Of a stretch of DNA of 64,000 bases, positions 32,028 through 41,330 are shown one piece after another. The number at the start of each line of letters is the position of its first letter. Position 1 is the stretch's first letter. The notes beneath the pieces are model-generated. The model had not been told where the DNA came from. It did not search any database and saw only the letters and a program-made list of their open reading frames with translations. This stretch comes from Phycicoccus duodecadis (GTDB lineage Bacteria; Actinomycetota; Actinomycetes; Actinomycetales; Dermatophilaceae): positions 2,170,001-2,234,000 of the forward strand of contig NZ_PJNE01000001.1 of assembly GCF_002846495.1 (NCBI RefSeq), in the 5' to 3' direction. Position numbers and translations under genes: made by a program.

Positions 32028-34169
32028 ATGAACTCCGCGTTCGCGCGCGCATCCGCGGCCTGTGCCGCCGCCGCCATTGCCCTCGTCGCCACGCCCGCGG
32101 TGACGACCGCCCGGACGGCGCCGTCGCCGGGCCCCTCCGGCCCCGCCCGGGCCGTGGCCGAGACAGGCGCCGGCCTGTCCGCCTCGGCCGCCGCCCGTCG
32201 CGCGGCCGAGAGCCCCCGCCCCTCGGCGGCCGGCTCCGACCGGCTCACCGTGGCCCCCGCCCCGGCAGCGCGCCTCTCGGCCGCCGCTGCGGCGGACTGC
32301 AGCGCGATCGGCCTCACCGAGAACCTCTCCCACGACCCGCAGGTCACCGTGTCCTGGTCGGACACGAGCTTCGGGCCCTACCGGCTCGACCGGCAGCGCG
32401 ACGGCGGCACCTGGAAGACGGTGGCCACGGGCCTCACCGGCACCTCCTTCCGCGACACCGGCATCGACACGCACGGGCTCTTCGGCTACCGCCTGGTCGC
32501 CGCCGACGGCACCCCGTGCGAGTCCGTCGTCCCGCTCTCGATGAGCACCTACGACGGCTGGGGTCTGGTCGAGGCCGTCACGGGCACCTACGACGACGGT
32601 CTCCAGGCTCCGGGCGCGATGATGCTGCAGGACGAGTACGCGCTCGCCGACGACACGACGCTCCAGGGCGTCGACCCGGCGTTCTCGCCCGACGGGCGTC
32701 TGGTCGCCTCCTCGGTCGGCGACGGGGCTGGCCACCTCGCCCTGGCCGTCTCCAACGTCACGACCCGGCTGCGCGAGCGTCTCGTGCCCCGGTCCTCCCC
32801 GGCCGTCGACGCCCTCGACGCCGAGTGGTCCCCCGACGGCACGCGCGTCGCCTACACCGAGTACACCGCTGACGGCACCTCCCTGTGGGTCCTCGACGTG
32901 CGCACCGGCGCCCGCACCGTGGTGGCCGGGTCCGCCGGTCTGGTGCAGCCCGACTGGCGCAGTGCCTCCTCGCTCGTCGCCGCCAGCGCCGGCGCCGCCG
33001 GCCCGCTCGTGACCATCCCGGCGGCCGGTGGCACGCCGGTCCCGGTCGCCGGCACCGACGGCGCGCGCGACCCCGAGGTCGAGGGCGCCGCCCTGCGCAT
33101 CTGGTTCACCACCGACGACGGCACCACCTCGGCCCTGAAGGTCCTCATCCCGAGCGCGAACAACCAGGTCGTCGCCCACCACGAGAGCACCTCGACCATC
33201 TACGGCCAGATCCGCTTCTCGCAGACCGCCGACCACAGCACCCGGATCTTCTGGGTCGAGGTCGACACCGCCGGCACGCGCAACGACCCCTCCGACGACA
33301 CCTTCACCATCGTCGAGGAGCCCGCGTCGGGCACGCCCGACGCCACTCCCCTGGGGGCCCCTCGCGACGGGAACCGCGCCTTCTGGGGCTTCGACGTGCG
33401 GCGCCAGCTGTCCAAGGGCACCTCCCAGCTCGCGCTCGACGGCAACAGCGACGTGCTGGCGCTCGACAGCAAGGGCGGGCTGTACACCTACCCCGTCACC
33501 GACACCGCGCAGCTGGGCCCGCGCCTGCTCACCGGCACCGGCTTCGGCATCTACGACGCCGTCCTCGTCGCCGGCGACCTCAACGGCGACGACACCGCCG
33601 ACCTGCTCTGCCGCGACGCCGCGGGCGTCCTCTGGCTCTACCCCGGCCGGGGCGCCGGCAAGGTCGGCGCCCGGGCACGCCTGGGCAGCGGGTGGGGCTC
33701 CTACCTCCTGGTCGACACCGGCGACTGGAACGGCGACGGCCGCGCCGACCTGGTGGCCCGCGACCGGGCCGGGGTCCTGTGGCTCTACCCGGGCACCGGG
33801 TTCGGCGGCCTGCGGGCCCGGGTGAAGATCGGCAGCTCGTGGCTCTCGATGGACAGCGTGTTCGGCGGCGGCGACTTCGACCTCGACGGCACCGCCGACA
33901 TCCTCGCGCGCGAGAAGGCCACCGGCTACCTCTGGCTCTACCCGGGCAACGGCCGCGGCGGCTTCCGAGCGCGGGTCAAGATCGGCAACGGCTGGGGCAA
34001 GTTCACCCAGCTCACCAGCCCCGAGCTGATCGGGGTCAGCCCCGTCGTCTACGCCAAGGACGCCACGGGCAAGGTCTGGATGTTCGTGGGCACCGGCGAC
34101 GGCCGGTTCGACAACGGCGCCACCGTCGTGGTCGGCACCGGCTTCGGCACCTACCGCATCGCCTCCTGA
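32028..34169 (+). CDS. Secreted protein with PD40-like propeller and C-terminal FG-GAP/VCBS repeats
   Basis: The 713-residue protein has a signal peptide (about 1-29) and an Ala/Ser-rich stretch. A fibronectin-like segment may lie near 95-160 (VTVSWSDTSFGPYRLDR). WD40/PD40-type motifs are visible at about 220-330 (DPAFSPDGRLVASS, DAEWSPDGTRVAYTEY). Five or six FG-GAP/VCBS repeats follow from about 475 to the end, with LVAGDLNGDDTADLLCRD and VDTGDWNGDGRADLVARD. The repeats are very close to those in the amidase and SpoIID proteins at 5-9 kb. No catalytic domain is apparent, so a binding or scaffold role at the cell surface is likely. ATG 32028 follows CAGGGGAGCC; TATCCT at 31965-31970 may be its -10 box. 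Confidence 0.8.
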   Translation: MNSAFARASAACAAAAIALVATPAVTTARTAPSPGPSGPARAVAETGAGLSASAAARRAAESPRPSAAGSDRLTVAPAPAARLSAAAAADCSAIGLTENLSHDPQVTVSWSDTSFGPYRLDRQRDGGTWKTVATGLTGTSFRDTGIDTHGLFGYRLVAADGTPCESVVPLSMSTYDGWGLVEAVTGTYDDGLQAPGAMMLQDEYALADDTTLQGVDPAFSPDGRLVASSVGDGAGHLALAVSNVTTRLRERLVPRSSPAVDALDAEWSPDGTRVAYTEYTADGTSLWVLDVRTGARTVVAGSAGLVQPDWRSASSLVAASAGAAGPLVTIPAAGGTPVPVAGTDGARDPEVEGAALRIWFTTDDGTTSALKVLIPSANNQVVAHHESTSTIYGQIRFSQTADHSTRIFWVEVDTAGTRNDPSDDTFTIVEEPASGTPDATPLGAPRDGNRAFWGFDVRRQLSKGTSQLALDGNSDVLALDSKGGLYTYPVTDTAQLGPRLLTGTGFGIYDAVLVAGDLNGDDTADLLCRDAAGVLWLYPGRGAGKVGARARLGSGWGSYLLVDTGDWNGDGRADLVARDRAGVLWLYPGTGFGGLRARVKIGSSWLSMDSVFGGGDFDLDGTADILAREKATGYLWLYPGNGRGGFRARVKIGNGWGKFTQLTSPELIGVSPVVYAKDATGKVWMFVGTGDGRFDNGATVVVGTGFGTYRIAS

Positions 34170-34183
34170 CACCCGCGGGACGC

Positions 34184-34219
34184 CGTCGGCCGCGACCCGG
34201 TGTGGGGTCGCGGCCGACG
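34184..34219. terminator. 15-bp perfect hairpin at a convergent junction
   Basis: CGTCGGCCGCGACCC (34184-34198) and its exact reverse complement (34205-34219) flank a 6-nt loop GGTGTG. The hairpin sits between the VCBS-repeat gene (ends 34169) and the leftward F420-type oxidoreductase gene (ends 34272), and would work in both directions. Confidence 0.75.
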
Positions 34220-34271
34220 TCCGGTGCGGGGCGGGGGTCGGACGACGGACGCGGCGCCGACCGCCCGCGGG

Positions 34272-35333
34272 TCACTCGCCGCGCAGCAGGTGCCAGAGGT
34301 GCCCGTGCTGCTCGGCGTCGCCGAGCTCGGGCATCACCTCGCGCTCGAACAGCTCGACGCCGGAGAGGTCGTAGGCCTGCTCGACGAAGTACGTGATGGC
34401 GTAGGTCATCCCCCGCTGCTCGAGGTCGCGCAGGCGCTCGACGATCTGCTCCGGGGTGCCGACCAGGGGGCCGGTCTCGAACGAGCGCACCGTCTCGTCG
34501 ACCACGGCCTCGGGCAGCCCGGCGTTCGTGTAGTGGTCGCGGATCCACCCGATGCGGTCGGCCACCTCCTTCTCGTCCCGGCCGATGACGACGTTGTAGT
34601 TGGCGCTGCGCACGATGGTGGCGAAGTCGCGCCCGATGTCGTCGCAGTGGCCGCGCAGGATGTCCGACTTGGCGGTGAAGCCCTCGGGCGTGCCGTCGAA
34701 GTTGGTGTAGTCGGCGTACTCGGCCGCGATGCGCAAGGTCTTCTTCTCGCCGCCACCGGCGATCCACATCGGGATGCCGTTGGCCTGGCTCCCGGGCTGC
34801 GCGGTCCCCTGCAGCGGCTGCGGGAAACACATCGCGCCGTCGACCTGGTAGTGCTCGCCGCCGAGGGTGGCGCGGCCGGTGGTCCACATCTGGCGCATGA
34901 TCTCGACGCCCTCGCGCAGCCGGGCCAGCCGCTCCCCGGCGCTGGGGAAGCCGTAGCCGTAGGCGCGCCACTCGTGCTCGTACCAGCCCGCGCCGATGCC
35001 CATCTCGAGGCGACCCTCGGAGATGGCGTCGACGGTGGCCGCCACCTTCGCCAGGTAGGTCGGCTCGCGGTAGGACATGCAGGTGCACATCTGGCCGAGA
35101 CGGACCCGGCCGGTGACGCCCGCGAAGGCCGCCATCAGCGACCACGCCTCGTGCACGCCCTCCTCGGTGGGGCGCGGCACGGGGTGGAAGTGGTCGTAGA
35201 CCCAGATCGAGGTCCAGCCCTCGATGCCGTCGGCCCGGCGGGCGAGCCCCGCCATGACGCCCCAGTGCTGGGCGGGGTCGATCCCGACCAGGTCGTGCCG
35301 CCAGCCCTGCGGGACGAACAGTCCGAACTTCAT
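34272..35333 (-). CDS. LLM-class F420-dependent oxidoreductase (TIGR03560-like)
   Basis: The 353-residue protein belongs to the luciferase-like monooxygenase family and has the shape of the coenzyme F420-using branch. Features are MKFGLFVPQGWRHD at the start, WTSIWVYDHFHPVP, GRLEMGIGAGWYEHEWRAYG, a conserved GGGEKKTLRIAAEYAD and TPEQIVERLRDLEQRGM near the C-terminus. It is a TIM-barrel enzyme of the cytoplasm that would transfer hydride between F420 and an unknown substrate. GAGGAG ahead of ATG 35333 is a good ribosome-binding site. Neighbours give no hint about its substrate. F420 dependence is inferred from the family, not shown. Confidence 0.82.
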   Translation of the reverse strand: MKFGLFVPQGWRHDLVGIDPAQHWGVMAGLARRADGIEGWTSIWVYDHFHPVPRPTEEGVHEAWSLMAAFAGVTGRVRLGQMCTCMSYREPTYLAKVAATVDAISEGRLEMGIGAGWYEHEWRAYGYGFPSAGERLARLREGVEIMRQMWTTGRATLGGEHYQVDGAMCFPQPLQGTAQPGSQANGIPMWIAGGGEKKTLRIAAEYADYTNFDGTPEGFTAKSDILRGHCDDIGRDFATIVRSANYNVVIGRDEKEVADRIGWIRDHYTNAGLPEAVVDETVRSFETGPLVGTPEQIVERLRDLEQRGMTYAITYFVEQAYDLSGVELFEREVMPELGDAEQHGHLWHLLRGE

Positions 35334-35413
35334 GCGTGCTCCTCGAATGTGTGGGGGTCCTCACGATCATGCCGCACGGGCCGGCGCCGACGGGGGGCAC
35401 CGGTCCGCGGCCC

Positions 35414-35419
35414 TAGGCT
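35414..35419 (+). promoter_or_regulatory. -10 box for leaderless ugd
   Basis: TAGGCT ends 6 nt before GTG 35426 and there is no ribosome-binding site, so transcription likely begins at the start codon. Confidence 0.45.
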
Positions 35420-35425
35420 GGTGTC

Positions 35426-36595
35426 GTGGCTTCCACGATCTGCGTCGTCGGCACGTCCTACGTCGGCCTCTCGCTCGCCGTCCTCCTCGCCCGTCAGCAC
35501 GACGTCGTCGCGTACGACATCGACGCCTCGCGGGTGGAGCTCATCCGGGCCGGGCGCAGCCCGATCCACGACCCCGACATCGAGGAGCACCTGGCCGGTG
35601 GCGGCCTGCGGCTGACCGCGACCACCGACAAGGAGGCCGCCTACCGCGACGCCGAGTTCGTGGTGGTCGCCACGCCGACGAACTACGACGAGCGCACCAA
35701 CTACTTCGACACCAGCACGGTCGAGCAGGTCGTCGCCGACGTGCGCCGGCTGGCGCCCGACGCCACCGCGGTCGTGAAGTCCACGGTCCCGGTGGGGTTC
35801 ACGGCCGGGCTGCGCGAGCGGCTGGGCACCGACCGGGTGGTCTTCTCGCCCGAGTTCCTGCGCGAGGGGCGGGCACTGCACGACAACCTGCACCCCTCGC
35901 GGATCGTCGTCGGTGACCGCGGGCCGCAGGGGGCGGCCTTCGCCCGGCTGCTGGCCGACGCCGCGCTCGACGACGACGTCCCAGTGCTGCTCACCGACAG
36001 TACCGAGGCCGAGGCCATCAAGCTGTTCGCCAACACCTACCTGGCGATGCGGGTCGCGTACTTCAACGAGCTCGACACCTACGCCGCCACGCACGGGCTC
36101 GACACCCGCCAGATCATCGACGGCGTCGGCCTCGACCCGCGTATCGGCATGCACTACAACAACCCCAGCTTCGGCTACGGCGGGTACTGCCTGCCCAAGG
36201 ACACCAAGCAGCTGCTGGCCAACTACGCCGCGGTCCCGCAGACCCTGATCAGCGCGATCGTCGACGCCAACACCACCCGCAAGGACTTCATCGCCTCCGA
36301 GGTGCTGGCCCGCGGCCCGCGGGTCGTCGGCATCCACCGGCTGGTCATGAAGTCCGGCTCCGACAACTTCCGCTCCAGCAGCGTGCAGGGCGTGATGAAG
36401 CGGATCAAGGCCAAGGGCGTCGAGGTGATCGTGCACGAGCCCGAGCTCGACGCGCCGACCTTCTTCGGCTCGCCGGTGGTCTCGCTCGAGGAGCTCAAGG
36501 CGCGCAGCGACGTCATCGTGGCCAACCGCCTGGTGCCCGAGCTGCACGACGTCGAGGAGCGGGTCTACACCCGCGACCTGTTCGGCAACGACTGA
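35426..36595 (+). CDS. ugd: UDP-glucose 6-dehydrogenase
   Basis: The 389-residue enzyme converts UDP-glucose to UDP-glucuronate with two NAD+. It has the Rossmann motif [38 protein letters not shown], the lysine in [20 protein letters not shown], and the catalytic cysteine in [15 protein letters not shown]. The GxGYCLPKD form separates it from the UDP-HexNAc dehydrogenase at 11877. The product could supply glucuronate to surface polysaccharide. It is transcribed alone, with its own leaderless promoter. The family is short-form (Escherichia coli Ugd-like, about 388 residues), and the length here matches. Confidence 0.9.
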   Translation: MASTICVVGTSYVGLSLAVLLARQHDVVAYDIDASRVELIRAGRSPIHDPDIEEHLAGGGLRLTATTDKEAAYRDAEFVVVATPTNYDERTNYFDTSTVEQVVADVRRLAPDATAVVKSTVPVGFTAGLRERLGTDRVVFSPEFLREGRALHDNLHPSRIVVGDRGPQGAAFARLLADAALDDDVPVLLTDSTEAEAIKLFANTYLAMRVAYFNELDTYAATHGLDTRQIIDGVGLDPRIGMHYNNPSFGYGGYCLPKDTKQLLANYAAVPQTLISAIVDANTTRKDFIASEVLARGPRVVGIHRLVMKSGSDNFRSSSVQGVMKRIKAKGVEVIVHEPELDAPTFFGSPVVSLEELKARSDVIVANRLVPELHDVEERVYTRDLFGND

Positions 36596-36692
36596 GGCAC
36601 CGGCGGAGCATCCCTCCGGCCGCCCTCGCCAGCCTCGCCGCCCCTCCCGGATCCTCTGTTTCGGACCTCGGCGAACGGGCATGATGGACGGT

Positions 36693-37148
36693 ATGGGCGC
36701 ACTGCGGCACCAGAACGACCCCGACCTCATCCGTGAGCTGCTCATGGACCCCGGCGTGTGGGCGGTGGTGGGGCTCTCCACCAACGCGCGGCGCCCGGCC
36801 TGGTCGGTGAGCCAGTGGCTGACCGTCGAGCTCGGCAAGCCCATCGTCGCGGTCCACCCCCGCGCCGAGGAGGTGCACGGGTATCCGGGCTACGCCTCGC
36901 TGGCCGACATCCCCGACCAGGACCTCAAGGTCGTCGACTGCTTCGTGAACTCCACCCGGGTGGGGGCCGTCGTCGACGACGCCATCGCCCACAAGGACCG
37001 CCTCCAGCTCGACGCGGTCTGGATGCAGGTGGGGGTGGTCGACCAGGCCGCGGCGGCTCGTGCCCGCGAGGCCGGGCTCGCCGTCGTCATGGACACCTGC
37101 CCCAAGATGGAGTGGCCCAAGCTGCGCAGCGACGGCATGCAGCGCTGA
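36693..37148 (+). CDS. CoA-binding domain protein (YccU-like)
   Basis: The 151-residue protein is a single CoA_binding_2 Rossmann domain, with WAVVGLSTNARRPAWSVSQWL and PIVAVHPRAEEVHGYPGYAS, then DLKVVDCFVNSTRVGAVVDD and VWMQVGVVDQAAAARAREAG. These bind CoA or acyl-CoA; a cellular role is not firmly known, though related proteins affect protein acylation. In-frame ATGs lie at 36681, 36684 and 36693. The last is preferred because CATGAT, a plausible -10 box, ends 7 nt before it. A 10-bp hairpin follows the stop. Confidence 0.82.
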   Translation: MGALRHQNDPDLIRELLMDPGVWAVVGLSTNARRPAWSVSQWLTVELGKPIVAVHPRAEEVHGYPGYASLADIPDQDLKVVDCFVNSTRVGAVVDDAIAHKDRLQLDAVWMQVGVVDQAAAARAREAGLAVVMDTCPKMEWPKLRSDGMQR

Positions 37149-37170
37149 CCCTCCCCGCCGGGGCCCTCGG

Positions 37171-37193
37171 CTTTTCGGGGTGACCCCGAAAAG
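37171..37193. terminator. Perfect 10-bp hairpin at a convergent junction
   Basis: CTTTTCGGGG (37171-37180) and CCCCGAAAAG (37184-37193) form a perfect stem with a TGA loop between the CoA-binding gene (ends 37148) and leftward purE (ends 37293). The AAAAG/CTTTT ends give a short U-run in both directions, making it the most classical terminator in the window. Confidence 0.8.
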
Positions 37194-37292
37194 GTCACCG
37201 GACAAGACCTGCCAGCCGGGGTCTCGTGGCACAACCCTTGCGTCGGCACCCCCGGGGACGGGGATGCCGGGACGCGGGCCCCTGCGCCGGCC

Positions 37293-37865
37293 TCAGGAGC
37301 GCCGGCGCTCGCGCAGCGCGGCCCCCTTGGCGTGCGCCTGGTCGCGCAGCGCCCCACGGAAGGCGTCCATCGCACCGCGCAGCCGCGCGGCCTCGGCGCC
37401 CTCGCCGGCCCCGAGGATGCGGGCCGCGAGCAGCCCGGCATTGCGCGCGCCGCCCACCGAGACCGTCGCCACCGGCACCCCGGCGGGCATCTGCACGATC
37501 GAGAGCAGCGAGTCCATCCCGTCGAGGTACGCGAGCGGCACCGGCACGCCGATGACCGGCAGCGACGTGACCGACGCCAGCATGCCGGGCAGGTGCGCGG
37601 CCCCGCCGGCCCCCGCGACCAGGACCCGCAGGCCGCGGGAGGCCGCCGTCCGCCCGTACTCGAGCATCTCCTCGGGCATCCGGTGGGCCGACACGACGTC
37701 GACCTCGCACGCGACCCCGAGCTCGTCGAGGGCCAGCACCGCGGCCTCCATCACGGGCCAGTCGGAGTCGGACCCCATCACCACGCCGACCACGGGCGCA
37801 CCACCCCCACCGGCGGCGGCCCGGTCCGCCGCCCCGCCCGACGACGTCTGCTGTTCGCTGCTCAC
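37293..37865 (-). CDS. purE: N5-carboxyaminoimidazole ribonucleotide mutase
   Basis: The 190-residue class I PurE rearranges N5-CAIR to CAIR in purine synthesis. The active-site motif [34 protein letters not shown] and [16 protein letters not shown] are all present. An N-terminal Gly/Ala extension of about 23 residues is ordinary for actinobacteria. GTG 37865 overlaps the purK stop (GTGA), so purK and purE are translated together. It acts on the product of PurK. Confidence 0.95.
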   Translation of the reverse strand: MSSEQQTSSGGAADRAAAGGGGAPVVGVVMGSDSDWPVMEAAVLALDELGVACEVDVVSAHRMPEEMLEYGRTAASRGLRVLVAGAGGAAHLPGMLASVTSLPVIGVPVPLAYLDGMDSLLSIVQMPAGVPVATVSVGGARNAGLLAARILGAGEGAEAARLRGAMDAFRGALRDQAHAKGAALRERRRS

Positions 37866-39046
37866 TCGGTCACCACTCCTCGCAGGTAGTCGGCCGCGTG
37901 CCCGGCCCGCTCGCGCAGGTCGGCCAGGTCGGCGCCCGACACGTTGACGTGCCCGATCTTGCGGCCGGGCCGTACGCCCTTGCCGTACAGGTGCACCTTG
38001 ACGCCGGGGTCGCGCGCCATGACGTGCCGATAGGCGGGGTAGAGCTCGGGGTAGTCGCCGCCGAGCACGTTGGCCATGACCGTCCACGGCGCGTGCGGGC
38101 TGGGCGAGCCCAGGGGCAGGTCGAGCACCGCGCGCAGGTGCTGCTCGAACTGCCCGGTCACGGCGCCGTCCATCGACCAGTGCCCGGAGTTGTGCGGGCG
38201 CATCGCCAGCTCGTTGACCACGAAGGCCGGTGCCCCGTCGGCGTCCACCGTCTCGAAGAGCTCGACCGCGAGCACCCCGGTGACGCCGAGCTCGCCGGCC
38301 ACCCGCAGGGCGGCGGCCACCGCCCGGGATCCCAGGTCGGGGTCGAGCGCCGGCGCGGGCGCGAGCACCTCGGTGCAGATGCCGTCGGTCTGCACGGTCT
38401 CGACCACCGGCCACACCGCCGCCTGGCCCGACGGGCTGCGCGCCAGCAGCACGGCCAGCTCACGGCGGAACGGCACCCGCTCCTCGAGCAGCAGCCCGGT
38501 GCCGGCCATCGCCGCCCGTTCGAGCCAGTCGTCGAGCTCGCCGGCCGAGGCCACCACGCGCACGCCCTTGCCGTCGTAGCCGCCGACCGGGGTCTTGGCC
38601 ACGACCGGCCATCCGACCGCCTCGCCGAAGGCGGTGACGTCGGCGGCGGTGTCGGCGCGCACCCAGCGCGGGCAGGGCACCCCCAGCGCGCCGAGCCGGG
38701 CGCGCATCGCCAGCTTGTCCTGCGCGTGGCGCAGCGCCTCCGGCGTCGGGTGCACCGCCACCCCGTCGGCCACGAGGGCGGCCAGGACGTCCTGCGGCAC
38801 GTGCTCGTGGTCGAAGGTCACCACGTCGCACGCGGCGGCGAAGCGGCGGACGGCCTCGAGGTCGGTGTGCTCGCCGACCGGGGCGCTGGGGACGACCAGG
38901 GCGGCCGCGGCGTCGGGCGCCTCGGCCAGCACACTGAGGGTGATGCCCAGCTCGGCGGCCGGCCCGGCGCACATCCGCGCGAGCTGCCCACCCCCCACGA
39001 TGCCGACGACGGGGAAGCCTCCGGGCGCGCGGCGAGGGGTGGTCAC
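37862..39046 (-). CDS. purK: N5-carboxyaminoimidazole ribonucleotide synthase
   Basis: The 394-residue ATP-grasp enzyme makes N5-CAIR from AIR, ATP and bicarbonate. It has [19 protein letters not shown] at the N-terminus, [18 protein letters not shown] as the ATP-lid region, and [20 protein letters not shown] with metal-binding residues. GTG 39046 is the start: a TATCCT box on the minus strand ends 6 nt before it, and the first beta strand follows directly. It forms an operon with purE. Confidence 0.95.
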   Translation of the reverse strand: MTTPRRAPGGFPVVGIVGGGQLARMCAGPAAELGITLSVLAEAPDAAAALVVPSAPVGEHTDLEAVRRFAAACDVVTFDHEHVPQDVLAALVADGVAVHPTPEALRHAQDKLAMRARLGALGVPCPRWVRADTAADVTAFGEAVGWPVVAKTPVGGYDGKGVRVVASAGELDDWLERAAMAGTGLLLEERVPFRRELAVLLARSPSGQAAVWPVVETVQTDGICTEVLAPAPALDPDLGSRAVAAALRVAGELGVTGVLAVELFETVDADGAPAFVVNELAMRPHNSGHWSMDGAVTGQFEQHLRAVLDLPLGSPSPHAPWTVMANVLGGDYPELYPAYRHVMARDPGVKVHLYGKGVRPGRKIGHVNVSGADLADLRERAGHAADYLRGVVTE

Positions 39047-39052
39047 CCCGCG

Positions 39053-39079
39053 AGGATATCCAGCCGGGATCAGTAGGCT
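39053..39079. promoter_or_regulatory. Divergent leaderless promoter pair between purK and the GtrA gene
   Basis: The whole gap between GTG 39046 (minus) and GTG 39086 (plus) is 39 bp. It holds TATCCT on the minus strand (39058-39053) and TAGGCT on the plus strand (39074-39079), each 6 nt from its start codon. The -35 zones of each promoter fall in or beside the other's -10 box, so the two polymerases should compete. Confidence 0.5.
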
Positions 39080-39085
39080 GCACCG

Positions 39086-39562
39086 GTGACCGCCCAGGAC
39101 GCCCCGCCGCGGGGACTCGTCGGCCGCGTCCTCGACGCCGGCCGGGGTGCCGTCAGCGCGCTCTACCGCGAGGTCATCAAGTTCGGCGTCATCGGCGCTC
39201 TCGCGTTCGTGGTCGACCTCGGGCTGGCCAACATCCTGTGGCACACCGTGCTCGAGGACAAGGTCACCACGGCCAAGCTCATCTCCGGCGCGGTGGCCAC
39301 CCTCGTGGCGTGGGTCGGCAACCGGCAGTGGACCTTCCGGCACCGCCGCAGCCGGCCGGTGCACCACGAGGTCGGCCTCTTCTTCGGCGTCAACCTCGTG
39401 GCGCTCGGCATCTCGGCCCTGACCCTCGCGGCCTCGCACTACGGTCTCGGCTACACCTCGCGGCTCGCCGACAACGTCTCGACCGTGGTCGGCATCGGTC
39501 TCGGCACGCTGTTCCGGTTCTGGGCGTACCGCAGGTTCGTCTTCGCCCGCGAGCCGCTCTGA
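39086..39562 (+). CDS. GtrA family membrane protein
   Basis: The 158-residue protein has four hydrophobic spans and the GtrA pattern: VIKFGVIGALAFVVDLGLAN in span 1, LISGAVATLVAWVGNRQWTF with the conserved NRxWTF after span 2, and FRFWAYRRFVFA at the C-terminus. GtrA proteins are thought to help move or use polyprenyl-phosphate sugars in surface glycosylation. In Mycobacterium, a similar gene lies next to purK, matching this position. The protein starts at GTG 39086 with a TAGGCT box 6 nt before it. Confidence 0.88.
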   Translation: MTAQDAPPRGLVGRVLDAGRGAVSALYREVIKFGVIGALAFVVDLGLANILWHTVLEDKVTTAKLISGAVATLVAWVGNRQWTFRHRRSRPVHHEVGLFFGVNLVALGISALTLAASHYGLGYTSRLADNVSTVVGIGLGTLFRFWAYRRFVFAREPL

Positions 39563-39635
39563 CGGTCCGGGCCCGACCGCCCGTCGCGGTCGCCCGTCGC
39601 GGCCGCCCCGTCCGCCCCGCCCGCCCGGCGAGTGG

Positions 39636-40628
39636 TCAGTCGCGGTCGCCGGTGGAGAGGAAGAGCGCGAACACCGGGGGCGTCGCCCGCGCCAGCTCCA
39701 GGCGGCCGCCCGCGGCCTCCGCCAGGTCGCGGGCCAGTGACAGACCCAGCCCGGAGCCCGACGACGACACCGACCGCTCGAAGATGTGCGGCGCCAGGGC
39801 CGGCGAGACGCCGTCGCCGGTGTCGCTGACCTCGATGACGACCGAGGGCCCCGCGCGCCGGGCGCTGATCTCGACCGTCCCCCGCCCGTAGGCCAGGGAG
39901 TTCTCGAGCAGCGTGGTGAGGATCTGGCCCAGCGCCACCGGCGTGGCGCGCACCAGGAGGCCGCGCTCCCCGCTGACGTGGATGCTGCGCCGCGCCGAGG
40001 CGAACGGCGGCTGCCACTCGCGCTGCAGCGAGGCGAGCACCGAGTCGAGCGAGACCGACGGGCTCGCCTCGACGCCGCTGCGCGCCCGGCCCATCAGGTC
40101 GTCGACGACCTTGCTCAGCCGCTCGACCTGCCCGATGGCGATGGCGGACTCCTCGGCCACGACCTCGAGGTCCTCGGTGGTCGAGATCTCCTCGAGGCGC
40201 ATCAGGAGCGCGGTCAGGGGCGTGCGCAGCTGGTGCGAGGCGTCGGCCGCGAAGTCGCGCTCGGACGCCAGGCGCTTGGCCCCCTGCTGGGCGCCGCGCA
40301 CCAGCGCGGCGTCGAGCCGGTCGAGCTCCTCGATGCCGGAGGTGAGCGGGACCGGCCGGGTGTCGCCCGCGGCCAGCCGGTCGGCGCGCTGGCGCAGGGT
40401 CCGGACCAGGCCGTCGAGGCGCAGGACGGTGCGCTCGGCCATCCACACCGCCACCACGAGGGCGAGCAGGACGGCGGCGACCGCGGCGAGGACGAGGACC
40501 CACCACGGGGCGACGACGACGTCCGCCGCGAGGCCGCCCCGCAGGACCAGCACGACCAGCGCCAGGGCGACGGCCCCGAAGGACGCGGCGACCGCGGAGA
40601 GAGCCACGGTCAGGACGATGCGGCGCAT
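39636..40628 (-). CDS. Sensor histidine kinase
   Basis: The 330-residue kinase has two hydrophobic segments (about 5-28 and 42-62) with a very short loop between, a HAMP-like region, and the HisKA motif FAADASHQLRTPLTALL with H132 as the phosphorylation site. The ATPase domain shows LTTLLENSLAYG (N box), VSDTGDGVSP and GSGLGLSLARD. With almost no extracellular part, it probably senses the membrane, an intramembrane signal or a partner protein. It follows the response regulator gene by 8 nt in the same operon. Confidence 0.9.
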   Translation of the reverse strand: MRRIVLTVALSAVAASFGAVALALVVLVLRGGLAADVVVAPWWVLVLAAVAAVLLALVVAVWMAERTVLRLDGLVRTLRQRADRLAAGDTRPVPLTSGIEELDRLDAALVRGAQQGAKRLASERDFAADASHQLRTPLTALLMRLEEISTTEDLEVVAEESAIAIGQVERLSKVVDDLMGRARSGVEASPSVSLDSVLASLQREWQPPFASARRSIHVSGERGLLVRATPVALGQILTTLLENSLAYGRGTVEISARRAGPSVVIEVSDTGDGVSPALAPHIFERSVSSSGSGLGLSLARDLAEAAGGRLELARATPPVFALFLSTGDRD

Positions 40629-40636
40629 CGGACCCG

Positions 40637-41317
40637 CTACTCGTCCGGGGCGTCGAAGCGGAAGCCGAGCCCCCGGATCGTCGTGATGTACCGGGGGTGG
40701 GCCGCGTCGTCGCCGAGCTTCCGGCGGAGTACCGAGATGTGCATGTCCAGGGTCTTGGTCGAGCCGTACCAGGCGCTGTCCCAGACGTCGCGCATGAGCT
40801 TCTCGCGCGAGACGACCTTGCCCTGGTTCGCGACCAGGACGCGCAGCAGCTCGAACTCCTTGCCCGTCAGCTGCACCTCCTCGCCGCGCAGGAACACCCG
40901 CCGGCCCTCGGGGTCGATGTCGAGCAGCGGCTCCTCGTCGGACTCGCTGGGGTCGGCGACCCCGCGCCGCAGCAGCGCCCGGGCGCGGGCCAGGAGCTCG
41001 GCCAGGCGGAACGGCTTGGTGACGTAGTCGTCGGCCCCGGCGTCGAGACCGACCACGGTGTCGACCTCGTCGGCGCGCGCGGTGAGCACCAGGACGGGGA
41101 CGCTGCTGCCCTCCTGGCGCAGGCGGCGGCACACCTCGAGGCCGTCCATCTTCGGGAGCCCCAGGTCGAGGACGACGAGGTCGGGGGTGCGCAGGGCGTG
41201 CTCGAGCGCGGACTCGCCGTCGGTGCACACCTCGACCTCGTAGCCCTCCCGCCGGAGCGCGCGGGCGAGCGGGTCGGAGATCGCAGGATCGTCCTCGGCC
41301 AGGAGCACCTTGGTCAT
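40637..41317 (-). CDS. OmpR/PhoB-type response regulator
   Basis: The 226-residue regulator has a receiver domain (KVLLAEDDPAISDPLARAL, phospho-acceptor D51 in LVVLDLGLPKMDG, and the switch lysine in DDYVTKPF) and a winged-helix DNA-binding domain with REKLMRDVWDSAWYGSTKTL and HISVLRRKLGD. It pairs with the histidine kinase downstream. A TACGAT box (minus, 41329-41324) ends 6 nt before ATG 41317, placing a leaderless promoter just inside the end of the cyclase gene. The target genes are unknown. Confidence 0.92.
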   Translation of the reverse strand: MTKVLLAEDDPAISDPLARALRREGYEVEVCTDGESALEHALRTPDLVVLDLGLPKMDGLEVCRRLRQEGSSVPVLVLTARADEVDTVVGLDAGADDYVTKPFRLAELLARARALLRRGVADPSESDEEPLLDIDPEGRRVFLRGEEVQLTGKEFELLRVLVANQGKVVSREKLMRDVWDSAWYGSTKTLDMHISVLRRKLGDDAAHPRYITTIRGLGFRFDAPDE

Positions 41318-41323
41318 GGGGGG

Positions 41324-41329
41324 ATCGTA
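41324..41329 (-). promoter_or_regulatory. -10 box for the leaderless two-component operon
   Basis: TACGAT on the minus strand lies in the 13-bp gap between the cyclase stop (41331) and ATG 41317, with six bases to the ATG. Its -35 zone is inside the cyclase coding end. Confidence 0.45.
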
Positions 41330-41330
41330 G

